Shown here: piece by piece, positions 9,578 to 19,270 of the stretch | Position numbering within the stretch: the first letter of the stretch is position 1 | Layout of the letters: each line of letters opens with the position of its first letter | Assembly: GCF_020510705.1 (NCBI RefSeq) | Contig: NZ_CP075184.1 | Location: 4,612,501-4,676,500, forward strand | Direction of reading: 5' to 3' | DNA: 64,000 nt | DNA from: Acidovorax radicis | Lineage (GTDB): Bacteria; Pseudomonadota; Gammaproteobacteria; Burkholderiales; Burkholderiaceae_C | Program-made: the position numbers and the translations under genes | Notes under the pieces: model-generated | Databases searched by the model: none | Seen by the model: only the letters and a program-made list of their open reading frames with translations | Told to the model about the DNA's origin: nothing

Positions 9578-10945
9578 TCAAACCTCCGCCCGCCCCAACC
9601 ACTTCTCCCGCGCAATATAAGCCCGCACCCCCAGCCCCATGAACGGCTGCGGCGGCATGCGCGTCGGCCCACCCAACGCCAAGGCATGGGCCAGCAAGGG
9701 GTGGTCCTGCCCCAGCGCCAAATCCGCCGCCAACGCCCCCAGCGCAGTGAACTTCACCACCCCCGCCCCATTGCACCCGGCGACGCCATGCACCTGCGGC
9801 GCCAGCCGCCCCCAGCGCGGCGCGCCATTGCGGGTGATGGCAATCGAGCCTTCCCAAAAATGCTCCAACGCCACATCGGCCAGCTGCGGAAAACGCGCAG
9901 CAAACACGGCCGCATGCTCACGCCGCACCCGCTCGCGCACCGCTGGGCTGACGCGGAAATGCGGCGCGTATTCAAAGCCCTGGCGCACCAGAATGCGGTG
10001 GTCGTCCGTGTAGCGCAGCGTGGCCCCCATCACGGCGCTGGCGGGCGTCACGCCCCAGCCCTCGGGGGCGCCCAGGCGGCTGCGCTGCTCGGGCGTGAGC
10101 GGGGCCGTGAGCGACCCAAAGGTGACCAGCGGAAACGTCTCCGCCCCCCAGGCGCTGCCAAACAACCCCAGCTGCTGCGCAAAACCATTGGCCGCCAGCA
10201 ATAACTGCGGCGCACGCACGCTGCCCTGCGGCGTGTGGGCCACCACCTTGCCGCCTGACCAATCCAGCCGCTGCACCGGCGTTTGCTCGTGCAGGGTGAC
10301 GTTGTCGGGCAGCGCATCGGCCAGGCCCCGGCACAGTGCGGCGGGGTTGAGCAGCACGGTGCCCGGCGTGTAGAGCCCGGCGGCAAAGTAGCGGGTGCCC
10401 AGGCGCGCGGCCAAGGCGTTGCGGTCCAGCAGCTCGTGCGGTGCACCCAGGGCGCGCAGCTCCTGAACATGGCGCTGCAGCGTGCGCTCGGCGGCGGGCG
10501 ATACGGCGCAGTGGTACTTGCCTGCACGCCGCCATTGGCAGTCGATGCGGTGCTGCGCCACCAGCCGCTCCAAGTCGGTCATGCCCGCCGTGAGCAAGGC
10601 CTGGTAGTGCGCGGCCTGGCGCAGTTCTTCGAGCGAACTGCCGATGTTGTGCGGCACATCGATGGCAAAGCCCGAGTTGCGGCCCGAGGCGTTGTTGCCC
10701 ACGGTGCCAGCGTCCACCAGCACGATGTGGGCGTGGGGGCTCAGCTCGGCCAGGCGGCGCGCGGCGGCCAGGCCCGCAAAGCCCGCGCCCAGCACCAACC
10801 AGTCGGCCGCCACATCGCCCTGCAGCGCAGGGCGCGGCGTGCGCGAGGGCAGGATGGCGGACCAGCCGTTGGTGGCGTCGTCGTTGGGCAAGCGCAATGG
10901 CATGGAGCCCTGCGGCGACCGCAGGGAGGCATCAGCGCCCGCCAT
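9578..10945 (-). CDS. FAD-dependent amine/amino-acid oxidoreductase (DAO family)
   Basis: The 455-residue product is a DAO-family FAD enzyme of the type that oxidises amino acids or amines (compare OrdL/PuuB-like proteins). The dinucleotide-binding motif WLVLGAGFAGLAAARRLAEL lies near residues 47-66 and is followed by an acidic-end strand (HIVLVDAG) and the flavin-contacting NASGRNSGFAID. Near the C-terminus GVAGCNGAGVVKFTALG is the second FAD contact. The ATG at 10943-10945 overlaps the holA stop by one base, which suggests translational coupling. An arginase gene lies on the other side of holA, so a role in arginine or polyamine breakdown is possible but is an inference from position only. 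Confidence 0.85.
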   Translation of the reverse strand: MAGADASLRSPQGSMPLRLPNDDATNGWSAILPSRTPRPALQGDVAADWLVLGAGFAGLAAARRLAELSPHAHIVLVDAGTVGNNASGRNSGFAIDVPHNIGSSLEELRQAAHYQALLTAGMTDLERLVAQHRIDCQWRRAGKYHCAVSPAAERTLQRHVQELRALGAPHELLDRNALAARLGTRYFAAGLYTPGTVLLNPAALCRGLADALPDNVTLHEQTPVQRLDWSGGKVVAHTPQGSVRAPQLLLAANGFAQQLGLFGSAWGAETFPLVTFGSLTAPLTPEQRSRLGAPEGWGVTPASAVMGATLRYTDDHRILVRQGFEYAPHFRVSPAVRERVRREHAAVFAARFPQLADVALEHFWEGSIAITRNGAPRWGRLAPQVHGVAGCNGAGVVKFTALGALAADLALGQDHPLLAHALALGGPTRMPPQPFMGLGVRAYIAREKWLGRAEV

Positions 10946-12000
10946 CACCGTGCCGCGCTGGTCAGGCGGCACAGCTGAAAGGCCAGGCGCTGCAGGGCCT
11001 GCCAGCCGTCTTGCGGCCAATCGGGCTGCTTGAGGCCTTTGACGATGCCATCCACCGTGTGGGCCGATTGCAGCAGGCGCGCCAGGGCGGCGTCGCTGGC
11101 CTTGGGCAGGATGCGTTCAAACAGCCGCTCCTTGGGGCCCCAGATGCGGTTTTCGCGCAGCGCCATGGGCAGGGGGCGGCCGGCGTTCATGGCGTCTTTC
11201 ACGCGCTTGAGGGCCCGGATGTCTTCGGCCAGCGCCCAGTGCACCAGCACTTCGGCCTCGCCCTCGGCCTGCAGGCCGTCGAGCATGCGCTGCACGCGAG
11301 CCGTCTGCCCGGCCAGCACCGATTCGGACAGCTTGAACACGTCGTAGCGCGCCACGTTGAGCACGGCGGCTTCGACCTGGGCCTGGGTCAGTTCACCCGC
11401 GGGGTGCAGCAAGGCCAGTTTCTGGATCTCCTGGTGCGCGGCCAGCAAGTTGCCTTCCACGCGATCGGCAAAGAACTGCAGGGTGCGCTGGCCTTCTTCG
11501 CCCGCCACCACGCGCTGGCCCTGCGCGGCCAGGCGCTGGGCAATCCACTGCGGCAGCATGCCGCGCTCGATGGGGTCGATCTGGATGGAGATGCCCTGCG
11601 CTTCCAGCGCGGCGAACCAGGCCCCGGTGCGGGTGGCCTTGTCCAGGCGCGGCAGCATCACCAGCGTGAGCGTGCTGTCATTGCCCCGGGCGGATTCGGC
11701 AATCTGCTGCAACGCCACGCTGCCGTCCTTGCCGGGCTTGCCCGAGGGGATGCGGATCTCGACGATCTGCTTGTCGGCAAACAGGCTTAAAGACCCGCCT
11801 GCGGCCAGCACGGCGCTCCAGTCAAAGTGGGCACCGGCCACGGTGTAGCTGCTGCGCTCGGTATAGCCCTGGGCGCGGGCGGTGGCACGGATGGCGTCTG
11901 CGGCCTCTTGCTGCAATAGCGGTTCATCGCCATGCAAAACATACAGGGATGACAAGGCCCGCTGAAGGTGGGTCGAAAGTTGGGCCAGGGCGACTTGCAT
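10945..12000 (-). CDS. holA: DNA polymerase III delta subunit HolA
   Basis: HolA is the clamp-loader subunit that opens the beta sliding clamp during replication. The 351-residue product begins MQVALAQLSTHLQRALSSLY, with the typical VLHGDEPLLQQEAADAIR motif near residue 20 and a C-terminal helical domain with ALRENRIWGPKERLFERIL. I chose the ATG at 11998-12000; the longer frame adds a non-conserved Cys/Arg-rich extension. In Burkholderiales holA usually follows leuS-lptE directly; here it is separated from lptE by an arginase gene on the other strand and an IS element, so it needs its own promoter. Confidence 0.93.
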   Translation of the reverse strand: MQVALAQLSTHLQRALSSLYVLHGDEPLLQQEAADAIRATARAQGYTERSSYTVAGAHFDWSAVLAAGGSLSLFADKQIVEIRIPSGKPGKDGSVALQQIAESARGNDSTLTLVMLPRLDKATRTGAWFAALEAQGISIQIDPIERGMLPQWIAQRLAAQGQRVVAGEEGQRTLQFFADRVEGNLLAAHQEIQKLALLHPAGELTQAQVEAAVLNVARYDVFKLSESVLAGQTARVQRMLDGLQAEGEAEVLVHWALAEDIRALKRVKDAMNAGRPLPMALRENRIWGPKERLFERILPKASDAALARLLQSAHTVDGIVKGLKQPDWPQDGWQALQRLAFQLCRLTSAAR

Positions 12001-12301
12001 GGGACAAAGTTTATCGCCTCGCTGGCACACACACCGGTATCTGCACGGGGTATTGAGAAAGACCACGCAGAGCAAGCTCTGGCGCAGCGGCCCAACCGGT
12101 CAACCACGCGAATCGTCAGCCCAGGCCTGCAGTTTGCGCAGTCCCTATCCACAGCCATGCAGGTGTGCACCTTTTCTTTGGCGCCCATGCCAAGCAAAAT
12201 CCGGCAGCGGCACCCAGGGTGCATCTGCTTTTTCACCGAGCACTCCGAGCCGTCGGGCCCGCTTCCATCCTGCCAGGCGACTTCCAACCCATTGCATCCC
12301 C
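12001..12301. other. 301-bp divergent intergenic region between holA and the arginase gene
   Basis: It must hold both promoters, since holA reads left and the arginase gene reads right. I cannot pick a convincing -35/-10 pair for either. One DnaA-box-like CTATCCACA occurs at 12147-12155, but it is alone. No ribosome-binding site of good strength precedes the arginase ATG. Confidence 0.5.
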
Positions 12302-13258
12302 ATGACACTTGCCAACGCCCCCCACGCCACGCCCACCATCTGCCTCATTGGCGCCCCCACCGACGTCGGTGCCGGCACGCGAGGCGCCTCCATGGGGCCC
12401 GAAGCGCTGCGGGTCGCGGGCCTGCAAACGGCGCTGGAAAGCCACGGCCTGCAGGTGATGGACCACGGCAACCTCAGCGGGCCAGCCAACCCCTGGCAAG
12501 CCCCTGAAGCTGGCTACCGCCACCTGCCCGAGGTGGTGGAATGGAACCAGCGGGTGTTCGATGCGGTGTATGCCGAGCTGCAACAGGGCCACTTGCCCAT
12601 CTTGCTGGGCGGCGACCACTGCCTGGGACTGGGCAGCGTCAGCGCCGTGGCACGCCATTGCGCCGAGGTCGGCAAGAAACTGCGCGTGCTGTGGCTCGAT
12701 GCCCATGCCGACTTCAACACCAGCGCACTGACCCCCAGCGGCAATGTGCACGGTATGCCCGTGGCCTGCCTATGCGGCTTTGGCCCTGCAGAGCTCACCC
12801 AACTGGCGCAGATGCCCGGCGGTGGCCCGGCGTTGCACCCCTCGCAAATCCGCCAGATCGGCATCCGCAGCGTGGACGAAGGCGAAAAACGCTTCGTGCA
12901 CGAGCAAGGCCTCGAAGTCTTCGACATGCGCTTTATCGACGAGGTGGGCATGCGCCAGGTCATGGAGCAGGCGCTGGCCGGGCTCGATGCCCACACCCAT
13001 CTGCACGTGAGCTTTGATGTGGATTTTCTCGACCCGGACATCGCACCCGGCGTGGGCACCACGGTGCCCGGCGGCCCCACCTACCGCGAGGCCCAACTCT
13101 GTATGGAGATGATTGCCGACAGCGGCCGCCTCGCCTCGCTCGACATCGTGGAGCTGAACCCCGCGCTGGATGTGCGCAACCGCACCGCCGCGCTGGCGGT
13201 GGACCTGGTGGAGTCGCTCTTTGGCAAAAGCACGCTGATGCGGGCACGCCCCGTGTGA
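12302..13258 (+). CDS. rocF: Arginase (ureohydrolase family)
   Basis: Arginase splits arginine into ornithine and urea and needs two Mn2+ ions. The 318-residue product has all metal-binding motifs: GGDHCLGLGS near residue 102, WLDAHADFNT near 131-140 and SFDVDFLDPDIAPGVGT near 238-254. The start MTLANAPHATPTICLIGAPTDVG matches the arginase fold beginning at the first beta strand. It reads opposite to its neighbours and stands between holA and the IS element, inside what is normally the leuS-lptE-holA cluster. Agmatinase is the main alternative, but the N-terminal VGAGTRGASMGPEALR favours arginase. Confidence 0.9.
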   Translation: MTLANAPHATPTICLIGAPTDVGAGTRGASMGPEALRVAGLQTALESHGLQVMDHGNLSGPANPWQAPEAGYRHLPEVVEWNQRVFDAVYAELQQGHLPILLGGDHCLGLGSVSAVARHCAEVGKKLRVLWLDAHADFNTSALTPSGNVHGMPVACLCGFGPAELTQLAQMPGGGPALHPSQIRQIGIRSVDEGEKRFVHEQGLEVFDMRFIDEVGMRQVMEQALAGLDAHTHLHVSFDVDFLDPDIAPGVGTTVPGGPTYREAQLCMEMIADSGRLASLDIVELNPALDVRNRTAALAVDLVESLFGKSTLMRARPV

Positions 13259-13292
13259 AGGCAGAACAGCCCAGCACACCGATCACCACCAC

Positions 13293-13340
13293 AATTACTA
13301 TCAAATAGATAGCTGTCAGCGCTTATTTATAAATCGCTAG
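13293..13340. repeat. CTAG-type palindromic repeat, left part, broken by the IS element
   Basis: ACTATCAAATAGATAGCTGT CAGCGCTTATTTATAAATCGCTAG reads as the left side of the repeat, ending in the CTAG at 13337-13340. The continuation AGAGCCTATT resumes at 14530 after the second CTAG. The element therefore supplied the insertion site for the IS. Confidence 0.75.
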
Positions 13341-14527
13341 GGAAGCTCTTCACGAATCGGTTCTGGCTATGTCACAGCGATGCCTGAACTAAAACAGCAC
13401 TCGCTTTGAGTAATGAGGCGTGCGCAGCGCACCCAGCAGGCGTTTGGCGAGGGCCATTGCCCCTATATCGGAGGCTTTACGCCCCCTGCACGCGCACCTG
13501 CCCCATGCAGGCCAGCAACTTGTGCCTTGCCATCCACAGATTGCCCAGCGCAAACAGCGTGACGATCTGCGCCGTGTTCTTCATGAGCCCCCGGTAGCGC
13601 ACCTTCACGTACCCGAACTGCTGCTTGAGCACCCGAAACGGGTGCTCCACCTTGGCCCGGATGCTGGCCTTGGTGCGTTCAAGTTGGTCGATCAGCGCAT
13701 CCACAGGCTTGTTTTTGTCCAAAGCCCGGCGCAACCCCGGGCGCATGGCTACATGCCAGCGCACGTTCTTGTTGGCATCGGGCCGCTTGTCCACTCCTTG
13801 GTAGCCCGCATCGCCAAAGGCATCCGTTTCTTGCCCGTGCAGCAGGCTGTTGGCTTCTATCACGTCGTTCACATTGCCACTGGTGCCGCGCACGCTGTGC
13901 ACCAGGCCTGAATCCGCATCCACGCCAATGTGAGCCTTCATGCCAAAGTACCACTCGTTGCCCTTCTTGCTTTGATGCATCTCGGGGTCTCGTGCCTTGC
14001 CTTCATTCTTGGTGGACGTCGGCGCCGCAATCAGCGTGGCATCCACCACCGTGCCTGCTTTGAGTTGCAGCCCTTTGGCTTGCAGCAGGGCATTGACCGT
14101 AGCGAGGATCTGATCGGCCAGTTTGTGGCGCTCCAGCAGATGCCGAAAACGCAGGATGCTCGATTCACTGGGAATGTGTTCGTCCCAGTGAGACAGGCCG
14201 GCAAAGTCCCGAAAGGCTGGCACGTCGTGCAGTGCCTCTTCCATGGCTGGGTCGCTAAGCTTGAACCACTGCTGCATGAAATGGATACGCAGCAGGGTCT
14301 GCACCGCAAAGGGCTGCTGGCCCCGGCGTCCGATCTCTGGGGCGTAGGGCTCAATGAGCGAGACCAACTCGGCCCAGGGCACCACCAACTCCATCGCATC
14401 AAGGAACTCGCGCTTGCGTGTGCGCTTGGTGGTATTGCTCAGGCCCAGGCTGCTTTGCTTCATGGCCTTATTGTCTCGGCTTCAAGCCTTCGTAAGCACA
14501 TTACGCAGGGATTTGTGCAGAGAATCC
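13341..14527 (-). mobile_element. Complete IS5-family insertion sequence (1187 bp)
   Basis: Terminal inverted repeats are at 13341-13358 (GGAAGCTCTTCACGAATC) and 14510-14527 (reverse complement GGATTCTCTGCACAAATC), 14 of 18 bases matching. CTAG is found on both flanks (13337-13340 and 14528-14531) and is the 4-bp target duplication expected for the IS5 subgroup. The element carries one intact transposase gene, so it may be active. It sits in a copy of the CTAG-type palindromic repeat. I cannot name the IS from memory. Confidence 0.9.
13477..14463 (-). CDS. IS5-family transposase
   Basis: The 328-residue product is a DDE transposase of the IS5 family. The N-terminal region (LVSLIEPYAPEIGRRGQQP) and LLRIHFMQQWFKLSDPAMEEAL are typical of the family's DUF772 domain. 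The catalytic residues appear as TVVDATLIAAP near residue 140, GDAGYQG near 220 and the C-terminal signature YVKVRYRGLMKN after VEHPFRVLKQQFG. No frameshift or internal stop is seen, so the enzyme looks complete. Transcription is leftward, away from lptE. Confidence 0.95.
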   Translation of the reverse strand: MKQSSLGLSNTTKRTRKREFLDAMELVVPWAELVSLIEPYAPEIGRRGQQPFAVQTLLRIHFMQQWFKLSDPAMEEALHDVPAFRDFAGLSHWDEHIPSESSILRFRHLLERHKLADQILATVNALLQAKGLQLKAGTVVDATLIAAPTSTKNEGKARDPEMHQSKKGNEWYFGMKAHIGVDADSGLVHSVRGTSGNVNDVIEANSLLHGQETDAFGDAGYQGVDKRPDANKNVRWHVAMRPGLRRALDKNKPVDALIDQLERTKASIRAKVEHPFRVLKQQFGYVKVRYRGLMKNTAQIVTLFALGNLWMARHKLLACMGQVRVQGA

Positions 14528-14721
14528 CTAGAGCCTATTCTTCCCAAATAAATCGCCGCCAACATGCCGGCGGCAGCCGTGCCCCAGCGGGGTGGGATCA
14601 AGGCAACGGCGTCGCAACCATTCCCCAAGCGACCTTGCAGGCACTGCGGCTGGCCGGGCCATGCGCGCAAGGCTCAGCCGCGCTGCATCCACGCTCACCG
14701 CCAGAGTGTGCCCACCGAGAA

Positions 14722-15231
14722 TTACGGCGCCAACTTGGCCACGGCAAGCCGCCGCAGCAATTGCTGCACGATGTCGGTGCGCATCGTGCGGTACAAGAGC
14801 GCTTCTTCGGCTTCTTTGGCCAGGGCGATGGTTTCGTTGTAGCTGATGTCGCGCTCCTGCAGGATCTCCGTCTCGGGGATGAGCTCCACCCCGGTGGGGG
14901 TGCGCAGGCGAAACTTCACGCGCAGGCGCAGCTGCAGTTCGCGCACCTGGCCCGAGGCGTTGAGCCCCACCACCACGCGCTCTTGCTGCTCCTGAATCAG
15001 ATCCATGATGGTCTGCGCGGTGGTCATGGTGGCCGGGTCGCGCAGCACCCGCAGTTTGCTGGTGGAGCCTTCGAGCGTGCGCTGCAGCTCACGCGCCAGC
15101 AGCGAGGTGGTGGGCGCGGCAATGTAGAGCGACTCAAATGCGAACTCCGGCACACCACGCAGGCGAAAACCGCAGGCAGACAAAAGAGCCACAGGGGCCA
15201 GGGACAGCAGGGTGCGCCGGTGCATGATCAC
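14722..15231 (-). CDS. lptE: LPS-assembly lipoprotein LptE
   Basis: LptE is the outer-membrane lipoprotein that plugs the LptD barrel and helps place lipopolysaccharide on the cell surface. The 169-residue product has a lipoprotein signal with lipobox LLSAC followed by GFRLRG, a hallmark of LptE. The GTG at 15229-15231 overlaps the leuS stop codon by four bases, which suggests coupling; an ATG two codons downstream is an alternative. The gene is the last of a leuS-lptE unit; the normally following holA is displaced 2.7 kb away. Confidence 0.9.
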   Translation of the reverse strand: MIMHRRTLLSLAPVALLSACGFRLRGVPEFAFESLYIAAPTTSLLARELQRTLEGSTSKLRVLRDPATMTTAQTIMDLIQEQQERVVVGLNASGQVRELQLRLRVKFRLRTPTGVELIPETEILQERDISYNETIALAKEAEEALLYRTMRTDIVQQLLRRLAVAKLAP

Positions 15232-17921
15232 ACCACCACGTTCACAAGACGGCCGGGCACCACGATCACGCGTTTAGGCGCTGCGCCTGCTGCATGGGAG
15301 GTGAACGCCTCGCTGGCCAGGGCCATACGCTCGATCTCGGCCTTGTCAGCCTGCGCAGGCACCTGAATGGAACCACGCAGCTTGCCGTTGACCTGCAGCA
15401 TCAGTTCGATCTCGTCTTGCACCAGCGCGCCGGCATCGACCTTCGGCCAGGCCGCGTCAAGCAGGTCACCGAGGTGGTCTGCATAGCCCAGCTCGCTCCA
15501 CAGGCTGTGCGCCACGTGCGGTGTGGCGGGGTAGAGCACGCGCAGCAGGATGCCGAAGCCTTCGATGAGGGCCACTTGCGCGCCCGCTGTGTCGGTGGCT
15601 TTGAAGTCTTCCAGCGCGTTGATCATCTTCATCGCGCCCGAGACCACGGTGTTGTACTGCATGCGCTGGTAGTCGTAGTCCACCTGCTTGAGCACGTTGT
15701 GGATCTCGAGGCGCAAGGCCTTGGCCTCTTTGCCAAAATCCACATCTTTCAGGGCGCTAGCGCTTATTACGCTTGCGTTAGTAGCTCCCATATCCATAGC
15801 ACAGAGTTTGACGCCAAAGTTCCATACACGGCGCAGGAAGCGGTAGCTGCCTTCCACCGCCGCATCGTTCCACTCCAGCGTGGCCTCGGGCGGGGCGGTG
15901 AACATGGTGTACAGGCGGGCGGTGTCGGCGCCGTACTTCTCGATCAGGTCCTGCGGGTCCACGCCGTTGTTCTTGGACTTGGACATGGTGCCCACGCCCT
16001 CATAGTCAATGGGCGTGCCCACGGGCAACATGCCGTCGCCGCTGGTGGCTTCGTTCTTCAGCTTGGCGCCGATGATCTTGCCGCCTTCATCGAGCACATG
16101 CTCCACATCGTGCGGCCAGAAGTAGTCCTTGCCGCCCTTGGCGGTGCGGCGGCTGTAGATGTGGTTGAGTACCATGCCCTGCGTGAGCAGCTTGGTGAAG
16201 GGCTCGTCGACCTTGACCAAACCGAGATCGCGCATCACCTTGGTCCAGAAGCGGGCGTACAGCAGGTGCAGGATGGCGTGCTCGATGCCGCCGATGTACT
16301 GGTCCATCGGCATCCAGTAATCCGCGCCGCCAGCCACCATCGCGTCGGCATTCTTGGGGTCGCAATACCGCATGAAGTACCACGAGCTGTCCACGAAGGT
16401 ATCCATGGTGTCCGTCTCGCGGCGCGCGGCCTTGCCGCACACGGGGCATGTCACGCCGGCATGAAAGCCCTCGTGTTTGTGCAGCGGGTTACCGGACCCG
16501 TCGGGCACGCAGTCGGTGGGCAGCACCACGGGCAGGTCTTTTTCAGGCACCGGCACGGCGCCGTGCTCGTCGCAATGGATGATGGGGATAGGCGTGCCCC
16601 AGTAGCGCTGGCGCGACACGCCCCAGTCGCGCAACCGCCAGGTGGTCTTGAGCTCGCCCAGGCCCTTTTCGCCCAGCGCATGCGCCACCGCAGCCACCGC
16701 ATCCTTATAGGGCAGACCGCTGAAACTGTCGGAGTTGACGGTGACGCCACGCTGCTTGTCGCCGTACCAGTCGTTCCACTGGTGGTAATCGAAGGTCTCC
16801 CCATCGACCAGCACCACCTGTTTGATGTCGATGCCGTACTTGAGGGCAAACGCAAAGTCACGTTCGTCGTGCGCGGGCACGCCCATCACGGCGCCGTCGC
16901 CATAGCCCATCAGCACATAGTTGCCGACCCACACCTGCACCTTTTCGCCAGTGAGCGGGTGGGTGACGAACAAGCCCGTGGGCACACCCTTCTTTTCTTG
17001 CGTGGCCAGCTCGGCCTCGGTGGTGCCACCGCTCTTGCATTCTTCGATGAAGGCGGCGAGCTGCGGGTTGGTTTTGGCGGCGTGGGCGGCCAAGGGGTGC
17101 TCGGGCGCCACGGCGCAGAAGGTCACGCCCATGATGGTGTCGGCACGCGTGGTGAACACGTACATCTTGCCGTCGCCAATCAGCGCACCGTCGTCACCAC
17201 GAATGTCATGGGGGAACGCAAAGCGCACGCCTTCACTCTTGCCGATCCAGTTTTCCTGCATCAGCTTCACGCGCTCGGGCCAGCCGGGCAGCTTGTCACC
17301 GGTGACGAAGTCGAGCAGCTCTTCAGCGTAGTCGGTGATCTTGAGGTAATAGCCGGGGATCTCGCGCTTTTCCACGGTGGCGCCGGTGCGCCAGCCCTTG
17401 CCGTCAATCACCTGCTCGTTGGCCAGCACCGTCTGGTCCACCGGATCCCAGTTCACGACCTGGGTCTTGCGGTAGGCAATGCCTTTTTCCAGCATCTTGA
17501 GGAACAGCCACTGGTTCCACTTGTAGTACGTGGGGTCGCAGGTGGCGACTTCGCGGCTCCAGTCGATGGCCAGGCCCATGGCCTGCATCTGCTTTTTCAT
17601 GTACGCGATGTTTTCGTACGTCCACTTCGCGGGTGGCACGCCATTCTTCAGCGCCGCGTTTTCGGCGGGCAGGCCAAACGCATCCCAGCCCATGGGCATC
17701 AACACGTTGTGGCCGTTCATGCGCAGGTAACGCGTGAGCATGTCGTTGATGGTGTAGTTGCGCACATGGCCCATGTGCAGCTTGCCGCTGGGGTAGGGCA
17801 GCATCGAGCAGGCGTAGAACTTCTTCTTGTTCGCGTCTTCCGTCACGCGGTAGGCGTCGGTGGCGGTCCAGTGGTCGTGCGCTGCGCGTTCGACGTCTTG
17901 GGGAGAATATTTGTCTTGCAT
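15228..17921 (-). CDS. leuS: Leucyl-tRNA synthetase
   Basis: LeuS charges tRNA-Leu with leucine. The 897-residue product begins [18 protein letters not shown] and carries the HIGH-type motif [12 protein letters not shown] near residues 40-51, the editing domain in the middle and the KMSKS loop as [13 protein letters not shown]. The ATG at 17919-17921 was chosen because the frame upstream is not conserved. Around codons 708-724 the DNA contains a full CTAG-type palindromic repeat read in frame as part of a variable stretch of the C-terminal domain ([14 protein letters not shown]). exbD lies 148 bp upstream, and lptE overlaps the stop. Confidence 0.97.
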   Translation of the reverse strand: MQDKYSPQDVERAAHDHWTATDAYRVTEDANKKKFYACSMLPYPSGKLHMGHVRNYTINDMLTRYLRMNGHNVLMPMGWDAFGLPAENAALKNGVPPAKWTYENIAYMKKQMQAMGLAIDWSREVATCDPTYYKWNQWLFLKMLEKGIAYRKTQVVNWDPVDQTVLANEQVIDGKGWRTGATVEKREIPGYYLKITDYAEELLDFVTGDKLPGWPERVKLMQENWIGKSEGVRFAFPHDIRGDDGALIGDGKMYVFTTRADTIMGVTFCAVAPEHPLAAHAAKTNPQLAAFIEECKSGGTTEAELATQEKKGVPTGLFVTHPLTGEKVQVWVGNYVLMGYGDGAVMGVPAHDERDFAFALKYGIDIKQVVLVDGETFDYHQWNDWYGDKQRGVTVNSDSFSGLPYKDAVAAVAHALGEKGLGELKTTWRLRDWGVSRQRYWGTPIPIIHCDEHGAVPVPEKDLPVVLPTDCVPDGSGNPLHKHEGFHAGVTCPVCGKAARRETDTMDTFVDSSWYFMRYCDPKNADAMVAGGADYWMPMDQYIGGIEHAILHLLYARFWTKVMRDLGLVKVDEPFTKLLTQGMVLNHIYSRRTAKGGKDYFWPHDVEHVLDEGGKIIGAKLKNEATSGDGMLPVGTPIDYEGVGTMSKSKNNGVDPQDLIEKYGADTARLYTMFTAPPEATLEWNDAAVEGSYRFLRRVWNFGVKLCAMDMGATNASVISASALKDVDFGKEAKALRLEIHNVLKQVDYDYQRMQYNTVVSGAMKMINALEDFKATDTAGAQVALIEGFGILLRVLYPATPHVAHSLWSELGYADHLGDLLDAAWPKVDAGALVQDEIELMLQVNGKLRGSIQVPAQADKAEIERMALASEAFTSHAAGAAPKRVIVVPGRLVNVVV
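15751..15800. repeat. CTAG-type palindromic repeat inside leuS
   Basis: The plus strand reads GGCGCTAGCGCTTATTACGC followed by TTGCGTTAGTAGC. The left arm is perfect; the right arm has two changes. It occupies leuS codons 708-724 in frame, on the same orientation and reading phase as the copies in ybbN and mtnN, so that the core AGCGCT is read as Ser-Ala. Confidence 0.75.
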
Positions 17922-18069
17922 GGGAACTCGGAGGTGACAGAAGTGGGCAGCCGCAGGGCTGCGCTGCGCAGATTCTAGGCGGTCGTGCGCCCCAGCCCGC
18001 GTGGTACTGGCACCAAACCCCAGGCCAAAGGGTGCCCCCTGCCGGGCGCATGGCGCATTCCGCGCAAGA

Positions 18070-18519
18070 TCAGGGTGTTTTGGAGGCTGCGGCAGGCGCA
18101 CCCGCTGCCGGCGGTTCTGCCACAAAACCGATGCGCTGCAACCCGGCCAACTGGGCCGCCCCCATGACTTCCACCACACGCCCATACGGCACGGCTGCAT
18201 CGGCCCGCAGCTGCACTTCGGTGTCTGGCCGCTCGGCGCCAATGCGTTGCAACCGCTCGACCAACGCGGCCTGCGCCAGCGGCTGGTCGTCCAGATAGGC
18301 TTGCCCCGACGCATCGACCACCAGCGTGACAAACTGCGGCGCCGCACCCGGCGTGGCACCCTCGGTGCGCGGCAAATCGAGCCGGATCGAACTGGCCAGC
18401 AACGGCGCCGTGAGGATGAAGATGACCACCAGCACCAGCATCACATCCACCAGCGGCGTCATGTTGATGTCGCTCATGGGCTGGGGGCCCGAGGTGCGTT
18501 CAAGGCGTCCGAAGGCCAT
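18070..18519 (-). CDS. exbD: ExbD/TolR-family biopolymer transport protein
   Basis: The 149-residue product has a short cytoplasmic N-terminus ([20 protein letters not shown] near residues 15-34), one membrane helix and a periplasmic domain, which is the ExbD/TolR plan. The Asp in the PLVDVMLVL segment is the conserved proton-path residue. It follows exbB by 17 bp and should form the energy-transducing complex with it, driven by proton motive force. A TonB or TolA partner is not in the window, so the choice between Exb and Tol roles is open, although linkage with dapB and leuS rather than pal/tolB favours ExbD. Confidence 0.88.
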   Translation of the reverse strand: MAFGRLERTSGPQPMSDINMTPLVDVMLVLVVIFILTAPLLASSIRLDLPRTEGATPGAAPQFVTLVVDASGQAYLDDQPLAQAALVERLQRIGAERPDTEVQLRADAAVPYGRVVEVMGAAQLAGLQRIGFVAEPPAAGAPAAASKTP

Positions 18520-18536
18520 GTGGGCGTCTCGGCGGT

Positions 18537-19256
18537 TCAGTCCGGGCGCGAGGCCTGAGGCTGCGGCTCCAGCGGTGTGGTGTGCACGGACTGGTTTTGG
18601 GTGTCGATGAGCAGTTCGCGTAGATCGCGCGCAAAACCCTCCAGGTCGGCTTCAATCCGCCCCAGCAACCGGCCGAACACGTTGTAGGCCAACACGGCGG
18701 GGATGGCCACCGCCAGCCCGGCTGCGGTCATGACCAGCGCCTCGCCGACGGGCCCGGACACACGGTCAATGGTGATCTGCCCGGCCCCTGCCATGGCCGT
18801 GAGCGCGTGGTAGATGCCCCACACCGTGCCGAGCAGCCCCACAAAGGGGGCCGTGGAGCCCACCGTAGCCAACAGGACCTGGCCAAATTGCAGGCGTCCC
18901 AGCACACCGTGCAAGGCATCGCGCAGCACCCGCGTGAGCCGCTGCGACAGGCTGCCTGCTGTCGCCAAAGAGCCCAGTGGGCCGGAGCCGGATGAATTCG
19001 CTATCAAATTTGCAGCATCCACCAAAGGCAGCACCAGCGCCTCGCGGTCAAAAGACCGCAAACGCTGGGCAGCCACTTCCAGCGAGGGCGCCTGCCAGAA
19101 CGCGGCCGTGCAACGCGCCACATCGGCGCTGGCGCGGTGCATGAGCCGCTGCTTCCAGACGATCACCACCCAGCTCGCGACGGACATGGCCAAAAGGACC
19201 AGCGCCGTGCTCTGGGTGACCATATCGCCCTGGCGCCACCAGTGCAGAGCATCCAT
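18537..19256 (-). CDS. exbB: ExbB/TolQ/MotA-family proton channel protein
   Basis: The 239-residue product is the multi-helix partner of ExbD. It has a first membrane helix at residues 13-33 and two more around STAPFVGLLGTVWGIYHAL (near residue 134) and LVMTAAGLAVAIPAVLAYN (near 174), which carry the family's conserved Thr and Gly residues. dapB lies 14 bp upstream and exbD 17 bp downstream, so these are probably co-transcribed. A short stretch near 19000 (GCTATCAAATTTGCAGC) resembles one outer arm of the palindromic repeat, but the core is missing. Confidence 0.9.
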   Translation of the reverse strand: MDALHWWRQGDMVTQSTALVLLAMSVASWVVIVWKQRLMHRASADVARCTAAFWQAPSLEVAAQRLRSFDREALVLPLVDAANLIANSSGSGPLGSLATAGSLSQRLTRVLRDALHGVLGRLQFGQVLLATVGSTAPFVGLLGTVWGIYHALTAMAGAGQITIDRVSGPVGEALVMTAAGLAVAIPAVLAYNVFGRLLGRIEADLEGFARDLRELLIDTQNQSVHTTPLEPQPQASRPD

Positions 19257-19270
19257 GGTGAACGGTTTGG

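Noticed and set aside
12147..12155. DnaA-box-like CTATCCACA between holA and arginase
   Set aside because: A single imperfect box without AT-rich DNA or neighbours is not evidence of an origin.
15294..17978. Very long open frame (894 codons) on the plus strand
   Set aside because: It is antisense to leuS; long shadow frames are normal in GC-rich genes. The product is His/Val/Gly-rich and matches no family.
18993..19015. Half repeat (GCTATCAAATTTGCAGC) in exbB
   Set aside because: Only one outer arm is present and the CTAGCGCTT core is missing; chance cannot be excluded.
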